A stretch of 64,000 nt of DNA, from NCBI RefSeq assembly GCF_047123815.1, contig NZ_CP138920.1:434001-498000 (forward strand), written 5' to 3'. A program made the position numbers and the translations under genes. Origin of the DNA: Maricaulis sp017643475 (GTDB lineage Bacteria; Pseudomonadota; Alphaproteobacteria; Caulobacterales; Maricaulaceae). Positions 53,000 through 61,939 of this stretch are shown here, piece after piece. Each line of letters opens with the position of its first letter. Positions within the stretch are counted from its first letter, which is position 1. The notes below the pieces were generated by a model. It did not search any database, was not told where the DNA came from, and worked only from the letters and a program-made list of their open reading frames with translations.

Positions 53000-53800
53000 T
53001 CAAACCTTTGTCGCTTCAGCGCGGAGGTCAGCTGCTCGCTGCGCTCGCCCCCAAGGCCAAGCGTGCGGACTATCGCCTCCAAAATCCAATTGGCTCAGAA
53101 CTGCAGCCAAGCGCAGATCAATTTCCACCTTGACCACAGCCTGACCAATTCCGAAATTCGGTCCAGGATACTCGGCGGTCGACCTCGCTCTGTTCTCCCA
53201 ATTACTCTCCGCCCGAACCAAAATCGCTTCACGACCCTCAGTTGGTTTTTCGCGCTCAAGTAATTCAAAGTACGACCGATACGTGCGCGCGATTTCTCCG
53301 CGCCCCTCGAGAAGCGATTTTGCCTTTTCCGTAGCAGCTGCGGGGACGGGCTTTCCCAATATATTTGCGATCAAAACACCATCAACAACATCCCATGGAT
53401 AGACGGTCGCGAACGTTGGAAATATTTGAGGAATCAGCTCTGCTCTGCCCGCCGCGATCAAGAGGAGATGAAGTGAATTGATGGATTCTCCCTCCACAAT
53501 TCTTCCGCCCGGAAGCTGGGATAGTTCGAGTGCAACCTCCTGCAGGCGAAGCAGGGCGTGCAGCGCATCCTCATACTCACCTTGCACCCTCCAGTTTGTC
53601 ACGACGAGCTGCACCCACGCACCTATCTCGGACTCCAACATCCGAACCTGGTGAACAACATTCCCGCGCTCGCACGCCTGCGCTCGAGCAATGGCGGTTT
53701 GTTCTGCATCCGCTCGAAAATCCCGCAGGCTCCGCTCACGGTACGTTTCCTCGTCGCACTCAACTGGTTTGACAGTCTTCTTTTTGCCCCAGTTGAACAT
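53000..53800 (-). CDS. orphan protein of unknown function
   Basis: 266 residues from ATG 53800 (MFNWGKKKTVKPVECDEETYRERS), GGAG seven bases upstream. Predominantly helical, no signal peptide or membrane segment. Resembles nothing I can name. AT-richer than the flanking core genes and immediately next to a dispersed repeat (53930-54090), so likely acquired. The last ~30 codons (HAWPWGRAQRAADLRAEATKV) look compositionally different from the rest. Confidence 0.6.
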   Translation of the reverse strand: MFNWGKKKTVKPVECDEETYRERSLRDFRADAEQTAIARAQACERGNVVHQVRMLESEIGAWVQLVVTNWRVQGEYEDALHALLRLQEVALELSQLPGGRIVEGESINSLHLLLIAAGRAELIPQIFPTFATVYPWDVVDGVLIANILGKPVPAAATEKAKSLLEGRGEIARTYRSYFELLEREKPTEGREAILVRAESNWENRARSTAEYPGPNFGIGQAVVKVEIDLRLAAVLSQLDFGGDSPHAWPWGRAQRAADLRAEATKV

Positions 53801-53929
53801 CTCAGGCTCCGTTATGTTCGAGGTGGCTGGTAGGCGCACCAACAGTCCGCGACAAGACAGACACTCACACAATTGTGTTCTTGTCTAGCGACACCCAGAA
53901 ACGCAGCTCGGGCCTGGATCGGCCGCTCG

Positions 53930-54090
53930 ATCCGCGAGCTCGACCATCCTCCCCCTCGGGGAGGTGGATCCGCCGTATCCTTGGCGAAGGCGGAGACGGA
54001 GGGGCCGGAGGGCGAAGCCCGTAGGTCAGCTCGCTCCGCTCGCCCCCCTTCGCCTCCGCTTTGCTCCGGCACTTCCCCGGAGGGGAAGAT
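53930..54090 (+). repeat. dispersed repeat, copy 1 (161 bp)
   Basis: Starts CGGCCGCTCGATCCGCGAG and contains small hairpins (CTCCCCCTCGGGGAG; GCGAAGGCGGAGACGG). Closely similar to 55191-55362 in the same orientation. This kind of GGAGGTGG/GACGGAGGGG intergenic repeat is common in alphaproteobacterial genomes. Confidence 0.85.
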
Positions 54091-54187
54091 AATCGGAACA
54101 CCACTGGATACCAGGGGCTCGCATCTCTGTCCCTCGCCCGGGCGTGCCATTCTCGTCGTCAAGAATGTTCGCTGAGCCATCAAGCGA

Positions 54188-54203
54188 ACCGCGTGTCCCC
54201 ATT
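54188..54203 (+). repeat. cassette boundary motif, downstream type, copy 3
   Basis: ACCGCGTGTCCCCATT, matching the core CGTGTCCCC(A/G)TT of the motifs at 1961 and 2923. As there, it lies just downstream of an orphan gene's stop (54217). Confidence 0.5.
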
Positions 54204-54216
54204 AATCAGTCGACAG

Positions 54217-55053
54217 CTAATTGCCCCAGGGAATCGTTATCTCACCGGCGTTCGGATGCTTTGAAGCGCCCTCCAGGTCCTTGGCCCAATTGAACAGGAT
54301 CCCTTCTCTCCAAAGGGCGCGGCGCAATCCGTCTCGATCTGCTTCGCGAGTGTCCCACACCCACATGTCCCGGCTCATCTGCCGCAAGTGACCGCGGTGT
54401 TCCCCTGCACTGATCCAGGTTTCCAGCGACATTCCTTCAATTGGCCGTTTCAGGTGTTGTCGGTTCAGATAGTTTTGGAGATAGACGCTTCGCATCTGAC
54501 CGTGTTTCCAAACCGCCTCCCTCCGCGCGTGGTTCCAAAATGATATATTGAGATGTTCGGAGTCACTGTCCTCACTGCTTCCATCCCAATTGCCTTGCAC
54601 CCTGCCTAAAGCATACGTAACGACTCCAGCAGATCTGGCTCTCTCATATTCGAACCCATAGCCTGCCGGCACACTCCCCACCAACAATTCGACAAGGTCC
54701 GCCATGGCGCTTTCGTTTTGACGCCACAGCGCGCTCTCAGCAACAAGATTGGCGACACCGTTCTCCAGCGAAACCATGAGGTACATCCGGAAATCGAAAA
54801 CGGGATGACGGCCCTCCCTCGTCAAACCGACAAGCTGAAAGCTACCGACACCTTCATCGAGGCTCGCGATCTTTCCCTTTGACCGGGTAAAAGAGACCAA
54901 TTTCCCGGAGAATCCCGGGGCCGCAAGCGCGCATTTATCGATTTGCACACCAGCTTGTTCGAATAGCTCAATCGCCTTTTTGAGCCATGAAATTGTATCA
55001 GTCACGCCTTCGTTCAGTCCGTAGATAACGAAGCCGGTGCAACTCTCATCCAT
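54217..55053 (-). CDS. orphan protein of unknown function
   Basis: 278 residues from ATG 55053 (MDESCTGFVIYGLNEGVTDTISW); upstream frame to 55218 is repeat sequence. Cytoplasmic-looking with mixed alpha/beta pattern and many tryptophans in the C-terminal third (MWVWDTREADRDGLRRALWREG). No family recognised. AT-richer than core genes. Bracketed by the CGTGTCCCC motif downstream (54188) and the CAGGGACACACAC motif upstream (55106), and then by the two dispersed repeats, so it looks like one cassette. Confidence 0.62.
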   Translation of the reverse strand: MDESCTGFVIYGLNEGVTDTISWLKKAIELFEQAGVQIDKCALAAPGFSGKLVSFTRSKGKIASLDEGVGSFQLVGLTREGRHPVFDFRMYLMVSLENGVANLVAESALWRQNESAMADLVELLVGSVPAGYGFEYERARSAGVVTYALGRVQGNWDGSSEDSDSEHLNISFWNHARREAVWKHGQMRSVYLQNYLNRQHLKRPIEGMSLETWISAGEHRGHLRQMSRDMWVWDTREADRDGLRRALWREGILFNWAKDLEGASKHPNAGEITIPWGN

Positions 55054-55105
55054 ACCGTTCTCTCGGGTGCAAAACCGGAACACAGCGCCTGTTCCAACGC
55101 ACAAG

Positions 55106-55138
55106 CAGGGACACACACTCTTCAGCCGCTGTCCAGCC
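55106..55138 (+). repeat. cassette boundary motif, upstream type, copy 2
   Basis: CAGGGACACACAC...CTGTCCAGCC, aligning gap-free with 3374-3406 (25 of 33 identical), again just upstream of an orphan gene start on the minus strand. Confidence 0.6.
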
Positions 55139-55190
55139 GGTTTCCCCACCAGGCACCAGCCAACTGACCTCCCGAAACCCACTACCAGGT

Positions 55191-55362
55191 CGGCCGCTCG
55201 ATCCGCGAGCTCGACCATCCTCCCCCTCGGGGAGGTGGATCCGCCGTAGCCTTGGCGAAGGCGGAGACGGAGGGGCCGGAGGGCGCAGCCCGGAGGAATA
55301 GCTCGCTATCGCTCCCCCCCTTCGCCTCCGCTTCGCTCCGGCACTTCTAGGGAGGAGAAGAT
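55191..55362 (+). repeat. dispersed repeat, copy 2 (172 bp)
   Basis: Same family and orientation as 53930-54090. The two copies enclose 1.1 kb carrying the 54217-55053 orphan gene, and this copy lies about 130 bp before the uvrA SOS box. Confidence 0.85.
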
Positions 55363-55488
55363 AGGGGAAGCGGGCGCACACACCCGCGCAATGATGCGTC
55401 ACGGCTGAGACGAATGGTTGCCGCGGTGTTCCTGCTGCCTACGTTGTGTCGGGAGGAGGCAGACCCGGCGCTGGACGCGCGCGCTTCT

Positions 55489-55503
55489 GTTCTCTAAATG
55501 TTC
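55489..55503 (+). promoter_or_regulatory. LexA box upstream of uvrA
   Basis: GTTC-TCTAAAT-GTTC matches the alphaproteobacterial SOS operator GTTC-N7-GTTC exactly, 39 bases before the uvrA ATG, fitting SOS control of nucleotide excision repair. Confidence 0.85.
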
Positions 55504-55541
55504 ACAGACGTTTTCGACTCATTTGGGCAGGGTTTCCCGAC

Positions 55542-58418
55542 ATGGCGCTAGACAGGATCCGCGTGCAGGGCGCACGCGAGCACAATCTCAAAAACGTCTC
55601 GGTGGATCTGCCGCGCGACAGCCTGATCGTGTTCACGGGCCTGTCCGGCTCGGGCAAGTCCTCGCTCGCCTTCGACACCATCTATGCCGAGGGTCAGCGG
55701 CGGTATGTCGAGAGTCTGTCCGCCTATGCGCGCCAGTTCCTGGAGCTGATGGCCAAGCCGGACATGGACTCCATCGAGGGCCTCTCCCCGGCGATCTCGA
55801 TCGAACAGAAGACGACCTCGAAAAACCCGCGCTCCACGGTGGGTACGGTGACCGAGATCTATGACTATATGCGCCTGTTGTTTGCGCGTGTGGGCACGCC
55901 CTACTCGCCAGCGACCGGACTGCCGATCGAGAGCCAGACCGTTAGCCAGATGGTCGACCGGCTGATGGAGCTGGGTGATGGCGCGCGGCTCTACCTGCTG
56001 GCCCCGGTCGTCCGCGGTCGCAAGGGCGAATACCGCAAGGAATTTGCCGAATGGCTGAAGACCGGCTTCCAGCGGGTCAAGGTGGATGGCGAGTTCTACA
56101 CGCTGGAAGACGCGCCCGAGCTCGACAAGAAGTTCAAGCACGATATCGACGTCGTCGTGGACCGCGTGGTCATCAAGGAGGGGCTGGAAAGCCGCCTTGC
56201 CGACAGCCTGGAAACCGCCCTGCGCCTGACCGATGGCATCGCCGTCGCCGAGTTTGCCGATCGCAAGGACGAAAAAGGCAATCCGGAACGCATCATCTTT
56301 TCCGAGCGGTTTGCCTGCCCGGTCTCCGGGTTCACCATTCCGGAAATCGAGCCGCGCCTGTTCTCGTTCAACAACCCGTTTGGCGCCTGTCCGACTTGTG
56401 ACGGCCTCGGCCAGTCGCTGAAATTCGACCAGGACCTGGTTGTTCCCGATCGCGACAAATCCCTCAATGACGGCGCCATCGCGCCGTGGAGCCGGGCCAC
56501 CTCCAAGCTCTACATGCAGACCCTGCAGGCCCTCGCCCAGCATGCCGGCGGCGACATGTTCACGCCCTGGCGCGACCTGCCGGAAAGTTTCCGCAAGCTG
56601 GTCCTCTTCGGCACCAAGGAGGATGTCACCTTCATCTATGAGGACGGGCTGCGTAAGTTCGAGACCAAAAAACCCTTCGAAGGCGTCATTCCCAATCTGG
56701 AGCGCCGCTGGCGCGAGACCGACAGCAGCTGGGTGCGCGAAGACCTGGCGCGTTTCCAGTCCTCCCAGCCATGCGAGACCTGTGGCGGTCGGCGCCTCAA
56801 GCCGGAAGCCCTGGCGGTGAAGATTGACGGCAAGGACATCTCCCAGACGTCGGAAATGTCGATCCGCAATGCGCGCGACTGGTTCGGCGAGATCGAGGAT
56901 ACGCTCTCGCCGAAGAACCGGCAGATCGCCGAACGCATTCTCAAGGAAATCCGCGAGCGTTTGAAATTCCTGGTCGATGTGGGTCTGGATTATCTGACAC
57001 TGGATCGCGCCTCGGGCACCCTCTCCGGCGGTGAAAGCCAGCGCATCCGTCTGGCCAGCCAGATCGGTTCGGGTCTGACCGGCGTGCTTTACGTGCTCGA
57101 CGAGCCGTCCATCGGTCTGCACCAGCGCGACAATACCCGCCTGCTGGACAGTCTCCAGGGCCTGCGTGATCTGGGCAATACGGTCATCATCGTCGAGCAT
57201 GACGAGGAAGCCATCCTGACGGCCGACTATGTCGTCGATCTCGGCCCCGCTGCCGGTGTGCATGGTGGTGAGGTCATCGCTGCGGGTACGCCGGCGGAAG
57301 TCCAGGCCAATCCGAACAGCCTGACGGGCCAGTATCTGTCCGGCGCACGCCAGATCGAGGTGCCGGCCAAACGCCGCACGATAGACAAGAAGAAACAGGT
57401 CAGCGTCGTCGGCGCGACGGGCAATAATCTCAAGGACGTGACGGCCGACTTCCCTCTGAAGGTCCTGACCTGTGTGACCGGTGTGTCCGGCGGCGGCAAG
57501 TCGACCCTGACCATCGAGACCTTCTACAAGGCGGCCGCGCGCCGTCTGGCCAAGGCCCAGCAGGTCCCCGCTCCGCACGACCGCATTGAAGGTCTGGATG
57601 CGCTGGACAAGGTCATCGACATTGACCAGAGCCCGATCGGCCGCACGCCGCGTTCCAACCCGGCGACCTATACCGGTGCGTTCACGCCGATCCGTGAGTG
57701 GTTTGCGCAATTGCCTGAAGCCAAGACGCGCGGTTACAAGCCCGGCCGTTTCTCCTTCAACGTCAAGGGCGGCCGCTGTGAGGCCTGCCAGGGTGATGGT
57801 GTGGTGAAGATCGAGATGCACTTTCTGCCGGACGTCTATGTCCCGTGCGATGTGTGTCACGGCAAGCGCTTCAACCGCGAGACGCTGGAGATCCAGTTCA
57901 AGGGCAAGTCGATCGCCGATGTGCTCGACATGACGGTCGAGGAAGCCGCCGACTTCTTCAAGGCGGTCCCGGCCGTGCGCGACAAGATGGAAACGCTCAA
58001 GCGTGTCGGTCTTGGCTATGTGAAGGTCGGCCAGCCTGCGACCCAGCTGTCGGGCGGTGAGGCCCAGCGCGTGAAACTCTCCAAGGAACTGTCCAAACGC
58101 GCGACGGGCAAGACGCTCTACATTCTCGACGAACCCACAACGGGCCTGCATTTCGAGGATGTGCGCAAACTGCTCGAAGTCCTGCACGAGCTGGTCGATG
58201 CCGGCAACACGGTCGTGGTGATCGAGCACAATCTCGATGTCATCAAGACAGCCGACTGGCTGATTGATTTGGGCCCCGAGGGCGGTGATGGCGGCGGCAT
58301 GATCGTCGCGGCCGGCACGCCGGAGGATGTGGCCAAGGTCGAGGCGAGCTGGACCGGACGCTATCTGAAACCGTTGCTGGAACGGGATGCCGAGCGTGAA
58401 TCGAAACGGGCCGGCTAG
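55542..58418 (+). CDS. uvrA: excinuclease ABC subunit A
   Basis: 958 residues. Damage-recognition ATPase of nucleotide excision repair. Two ABC modules: Walker A GLSGSGKSSLAFDT near residue 33 and GVSGGGKSTL near 647, ABC signatures LSGGESQRIRLASQ and LSGGEAQRVKLSKE, and zinc knuckles CPTCDGLG, CETCGGRR and CEACQGDG...CDVCHGKRF. ATG 55542 gives the standard MALDRIRVQGAREHNLKN start; the frame is open to 55446 without homology. Shares CTAG with the convergent membrane-protein gene. Confidence 0.97.
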   Translation: MALDRIRVQGAREHNLKNVSVDLPRDSLIVFTGLSGSGKSSLAFDTIYAEGQRRYVESLSAYARQFLELMAKPDMDSIEGLSPAISIEQKTTSKNPRSTVGTVTEIYDYMRLLFARVGTPYSPATGLPIESQTVSQMVDRLMELGDGARLYLLAPVVRGRKGEYRKEFAEWLKTGFQRVKVDGEFYTLEDAPELDKKFKHDIDVVVDRVVIKEGLESRLADSLETALRLTDGIAVAEFADRKDEKGNPERIIFSERFACPVSGFTIPEIEPRLFSFNNPFGACPTCDGLGQSLKFDQDLVVPDRDKSLNDGAIAPWSRATSKLYMQTLQALAQHAGGDMFTPWRDLPESFRKLVLFGTKEDVTFIYEDGLRKFETKKPFEGVIPNLERRWRETDSSWVREDLARFQSSQPCETCGGRRLKPEALAVKIDGKDISQTSEMSIRNARDWFGEIEDTLSPKNRQIAERILKEIRERLKFLVDVGLDYLTLDRASGTLSGGESQRIRLASQIGSGLTGVLYVLDEPSIGLHQRDNTRLLDSLQGLRDLGNTVIIVEHDEEAILTADYVVDLGPAAGVHGGEVIAAGTPAEVQANPNSLTGQYLSGARQIEVPAKRRTIDKKKQVSVVGATGNNLKDVTADFPLKVLTCVTGVSGGGKSTLTIETFYKAAARRLAKAQQVPAPHDRIEGLDALDKVIDIDQSPIGRTPRSNPATYTGAFTPIREWFAQLPEAKTRGYKPGRFSFNVKGGRCEACQGDGVVKIEMHFLPDVYVPCDVCHGKRFNRETLEIQFKGKSIADVLDMTVEEAADFFKAVPAVRDKMETLKRVGLGYVKVGQPATQLSGGEAQRVKLSKELSKRATGKTLYILDEPTTGLHFEDVRKLLEVLHELVDAGNTVVVIEHNLDVIKTADWLIDLGPEGGDGGGMIVAAGTPEDVAKVEASWTGRYLKPLLERDAERESKRAG

Positions 58419-59335
58419 GACACGCTACCGCTCGCCTGTGCTTCTTCCGCCTTAGCCGCCACGGCCGCTGTTGGGCCCAACATGGCGATCAGGATGACGA
58501 TATAGGCTGGTGCGGCGATATAGAGCCCATCACCGTAGGGATTGGCCATCAAGGCCAGCTGATCGTCAGAGAGCCCGGTGCCGCCCGCGCCCATCTCGAA
58601 ACTCGCCATCATCATGTCGCCAACCAGGAAAAACTGGATGATGGTGCTCAAGACAAAGAGCACGAGATGCGCGCCCAACAGGGCCCAGCCCTGCCCCTTG
58701 CTGGCTTTCCAGCCGCCCAGTGTGAGGCGTTTTTCCTTGATACTCAGCGGATAGCTGACCGAGACGCGCCCCGTCACATAGATCAGCCCGACCAGGGCCG
58801 GAATGAAGAGTGAAGTGGTCCCGGTCACCGCCACGAACAGGTCGACAATCCCGCCCGCTCCATTGCTCACCCCCTCAATGAAGAGGTCGATGAAGAGGCC
58901 GATGATCAAACCGATCAGCCCCAGGATGAGCAGATAGCCTGCCGAGATCGCGAGAACGAGCAGGGTGACGCCGACAGTGACGCCGAGAACGCGCAGCTCA
59001 TCCGCGCCGATCTGGAACGGCAGCCAGATCTTGGATTTCTCGCGCACGAGAAAGCGGTAAGCCCCACTATAGGCGATCATGGCGATCCCGATACCGGCCA
59101 GTATCGGGATGATGAGCGCAGACAGAAAAGGCATCCACTCGCCCTGCGACAGAGCGGCCGTTGCGTCCATATAGGACCGCATCCAGGCCAGCCCGCCCGG
59201 GCTCTGCACCCAAGTGTAGTAGGCGATCATCGCGGCACTCGCGATGACGATCAGAATGACGGCGTGGACCGGACGCCGGACCAGCGCGCGGAAGCCATGG
59301 GTCAGCATCTCCCAGAAAGGCACTGTCTCGTTCAC
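58415..59335 (-). CDS. polytopic membrane protein, paralogue 1 of 3
   Basis: 306 residues, about six membrane helices. It shares a pattern with the two other membrane proteins at the right end of the window: (R/K)-x-x-V-(R/K) then F-x-(I/F/V)-G-x-D-E-x-R-(V/L)-(L/F), here RFLVREKSKIWLPFQIGADELRVLG cut to RFLVRE and FQIGADELRVLG; later a YPLSI...WKASKGQGW segment. Function unknown. Divergent from a secreted-protein gene with the palindrome TAAGTTAAACTTA between them. Shares CTAG with uvrA. Confidence 0.75.
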   Translation of the reverse strand: MNETVPFWEMLTHGFRALVRRPVHAVILIVIASAAMIAYYTWVQSPGGLAWMRSYMDATAALSQGEWMPFLSALIIPILAGIGIAMIAYSGAYRFLVREKSKIWLPFQIGADELRVLGVTVGVTLLVLAISAGYLLILGLIGLIIGLFIDLFIEGVSNGAGGIVDLFVAVTGTTSLFIPALVGLIYVTGRVSVSYPLSIKEKRLTLGGWKASKGQGWALLGAHLVLFVLSTIIQFFLVGDMMMASFEMGAGGTGLSDDQLALMANPYGDGLYIAAPAYIVILIAMLGPTAAVAAKAEEAQASGSVS

Positions 59336-59418
59336 AACTCACCCCCAGATATTTGCCGCGAGACTGTCATCAAACCGCTGCCAAGAGCAAGTTGAATCTC
59401 GGCTCCAAAACACCACTT

Positions 59419-59431
59419 TAAGTTAAACTTA
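59419..59431. promoter_or_regulatory. palindrome between divergent genes
   Basis: TAAGTT-A-AACTTA, in the 162 bp between the membrane-protein gene (minus) and the secreted-protein gene (plus). It could be an operator shared by both; no regulator gene is adjacent. Short, so chance is possible. Confidence 0.3.
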
Positions 59432-59497
59432 CACAGACTTGCGTGAATTCTATTCATCGCAATACTGGGCGCGAGAATCTGATTTCCGGGGGAATTC

Positions 59498-60577
59498 ATG
59501 TTTGATTTTTTGGTAGGCGCCGGCTTGGCCCTGTTGGTCCAGCCGAGCGTGTCAGACGGCGCGATTATCAGCTGTCAGGCCTCCGCCGCGATCATCGATT
59601 CAACGGCCGAGGAGACGCTTTGCCATAGCGCGAAGCTGATCGATGGCGAGCTCAGATTCGATGGTCAAGGTTATGACGATTTCGAGCTCGGAACCGCGCC
59701 GCGCGTGACCGGCCTGCCAGGACAAGGTGGTGAAACCTTCTGGGCAATGTCCCATGCGGACCGCTACATCATCGGCAGCAGTTCGGACGGTTATTCACGT
59801 GCCGCCATGGTGCATTGGACGGAATGGGCCCGTGAAGGGACCCATTCGAATTATGACTGGCGCCGTGAGGAAATTTCCTGCGGCAGATACGGACCGCAGC
59901 ATGTGTTTGGCTTCTCCCACAATGGCCGGTTCGCCGTCATTGGCTATTCCTCCGAGGGCCAGAACACGCTTTGCCGACTCGATTTCGAGACGATGACGCA
60001 ATACCAGATCCAACTACGGCAAAGAGCGGAGCCCGTACGCCTCCAGGATATCCAGCTCACCGTGGCCTATGACGGCCTGATGGTGGCGACGACGCCGGAT
60101 GGTGAAGAAATCCTGCGCGACCGCCCCGAGCCACCCGCGATTAATTGCGGTCGCTATGGCGAGGCCATCGGTCTTCTCGGCATCACCAGCCAGCTCTGCG
60201 GCATCAGCGTGGGCGAATATTATCTCAGGATGGATGGCCGCACCATCGCCCCCTCTCCCTATCACCCCGGGCTTGGTCTCAGGGAGCGGCCTGAAATATG
60301 GGTCGTGCGCCAGGGGGATTATGCGCTCGTCGGCGTGCGCACCGGCCGACGAATGTTTGATATCATGATGATGGTCAGCAAATCCGGTTCGCGCCGTTTA
60401 GCGCCTGTTTATTGCGGCCCGAACCCGGTCATCTCAGTCTCCGGCTTTGAAGAACGGGATAGTCGCTTCCTCGATATTGTCGGCCAAGGATGGGAGAATA
60501 CGAGATTTTCCTGCCGTCTGGATTTCCAGGAATGGGTCCAGACTATTGAGGTCGACAATAGCGAAGAGGGCCATTGA
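59498..60577 (+). CDS. secreted protein of unknown function
   Basis: 359 residues. A hydrophobic N-terminus (FLVGAGLALLVQPS) is a probable signal peptide; the start follows GGGGGAATTC. The mature part contains many Cys pairs and repeated patterns of the kind (E)ISCGRYGPQ / INCGRYGEA / YCGPNP, which suggest a repeated beta unit of about 85-115 residues with conserved Cys-Gly. No family recognised. Confidence 0.7.
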   Translation: MFDFLVGAGLALLVQPSVSDGAIISCQASAAIIDSTAEETLCHSAKLIDGELRFDGQGYDDFELGTAPRVTGLPGQGGETFWAMSHADRYIIGSSSDGYSRAAMVHWTEWAREGTHSNYDWRREEISCGRYGPQHVFGFSHNGRFAVIGYSSEGQNTLCRLDFETMTQYQIQLRQRAEPVRLQDIQLTVAYDGLMVATTPDGEEILRDRPEPPAINCGRYGEAIGLLGITSQLCGISVGEYYLRMDGRTIAPSPYHPGLGLRERPEIWVVRQGDYALVGVRTGRRMFDIMMMVSKSGSRRLAPVYCGPNPVISVSGFEERDSRFLDIVGQGWENTRFSCRLDFQEWVQTIEVDNSEEGH

Positions 60578-60888
60578 GGCGCCCTTGCGCGGCTGCGCCT
60601 GGTAAGAGCAATCACAGCGCTCGACCGAGCGCGCTTCGAGCTCATCCAACTGGCGTAGCCAAGGCGTGGACATGTCATCGCTTCTGAGCGCCAGAACGGC
60701 CGCCAGGCTCTGCGCGGTCAGCCGTGAAGGCAGGCGCAGCTATGCCAGTAATGATGGAGACCGTGATCAGTCCCCTGCGAGGCAGTCAACAGAATCAACG
60801 CAGAAAGGACAGCCGACATGAAAGGTCTCCCGTTGAAATATGTCTAGGCATACGTCAGCAACACCGGATCCGATCACTGACCGCTCTG
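60578..60888. other. 311 bp without a confident gene
   Basis: A minus-strand mini-ORF at 60718-60819 (MSAVLSALILLTASQGTDHG..., 33 codons) has GGGAGA upstream and a signal-peptide-like start. A further open, coding-like frame follows downstream on the minus strand in another frame (MSTPWLRQLDELEARS, from 60673). Together they might be a frameshifted small secreted protein whose end overlaps the convergent gene; the evidence is weak. Confidence 0.35.
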
Positions 60889-61824
60889 CTATTCTCCGGG
60901 GATATCCTGCGCCACTGCCGCCTCCACACCGAAATTCGCGGCGCGACCGAACAACAGCACAATCACACAGCCCGTCGCGAACACCGCCGCCGTGACCACG
61001 CTGGCTTCCGGACCGAAGGGGCCACCGGTGATCCACCAGGGCACGTCATTGGTGGACGCCAGGTCGACGATCAGAGGCTGTTCCACGATATGCCCGCCGG
61101 AGACTTCCAGCCCGAACCCGACGCCCAGCAACCAGTTCCATGAGGCATGGAACCCACACACGCCCCAGATCGAACCTTCCTTGAGCGCATAGAGCGCCAG
61201 GAACAGGCCCACGAGCACGATGTTTGTCACCCCCAGATAGAGCACATGGCCTGGCGGAATGTTGAACCCGTGCAACAGGCCGAACAGGACCGAGGTGATC
61301 AGAATGGCCCAGAAAGCACCGTGGCGCGATGAGATCACACTCATCAGCCAGCCTCGGAAGAGAATTTCCTCGGTCGAGCCCTGGATGATGAAACCCAGCA
61401 GGATTACGCCGATCGGGACAAGAGCTGCGACGGCCAGCGCCCCGCTGCCTTCGACCTCATATCCGCCCATATAGGCGATAATGCCAACCACGCCGGCCAG
61501 GAAACCAAGTCCGACCACATACCCGCGCAGGAAACGCCCGAGAAACTTGCCGTTCAGGCCTATCGCGCCAATCCCGCGACGTTCGAAGATGAAAACCCAG
61601 AGCAGGCAGACAAGGGTGACAAGTCCGAAACCGACGACGAGCTGATAGGCCATATTGCCCCAGCTATACTCAGCCATCAGCGCGTCCCAGCCGAAGAACG
61701 ATGACAGCACGGCGGACAGCAGGAAACCACCGACCAGGAAAACGGCCAGCAGAACGATACCCGCAATCGTCCAGGTACGACGGTGTTTGGCACGCCTTGG
61801 CGCGAAGAGTTCCCGTCCAGCCAT
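60889..61824 (-). CDS. CPBP-family intramembrane metalloprotease
   Basis: 311 residues, eight membrane helices. The CAAX/bacteriocin-processing (ABI) motifs are present: STEEILFRGWL (Glu-Glu...Arg), FGLLHGFN and FHASWNW, supplying the predicted metal-binding Glu and His residues. Substrate unknown; relatives in other bacteria process peptides or serve in self-immunity. ATG 61824 lies after GGGGTGA; a GTG at 61830 is also possible. Confidence 0.9.
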   Translation of the reverse strand: MAGRELFAPRRAKHRRTWTIAGIVLLAVFLVGGFLLSAVLSSFFGWDALMAEYSWGNMAYQLVVGFGLVTLVCLLWVFIFERRGIGAIGLNGKFLGRFLRGYVVGLGFLAGVVGIIAYMGGYEVEGSGALAVAALVPIGVILLGFIIQGSTEEILFRGWLMSVISSRHGAFWAILITSVLFGLLHGFNIPPGHVLYLGVTNIVLVGLFLALYALKEGSIWGVCGFHASWNWLLGVGFGLEVSGGHIVEQPLIVDLASTNDVPWWITGGPFGPEASVVTAAVFATGCVIVLLFGRAANFGVEAAVAQDIPGE

Positions 61825-61890
61825 ACTCACCCCACAACTCGAGACCGCGGGAGATTATCCGGGAATCCGCACCAGCGCCAGATGCCTATA

Positions 61891-61920
61891 CAAAAAGCCC
61901 CGCGACCGGCGCGGGGCTTT
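61891..61920 (-). terminator. rho-independent terminator of membrane-protein gene 61940-62998
   Basis: On the minus strand AAAGCCCCGC pairs with GCGGGGCTTT around a 7-base loop, with TTTTTG following. It begins 20 bases beyond the stop at 61940. Confidence 0.85.
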
Positions 61921-61939
61921 CCTGGCTTGTTTGAAAGGC

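Noticed and set aside
55548..58229. 893-codon open frame antisense to uvrA
   Set aside because: Shadow of the high-GC uvrA codons; it has none of the marks of a real protein and uvrA is unmistakable.
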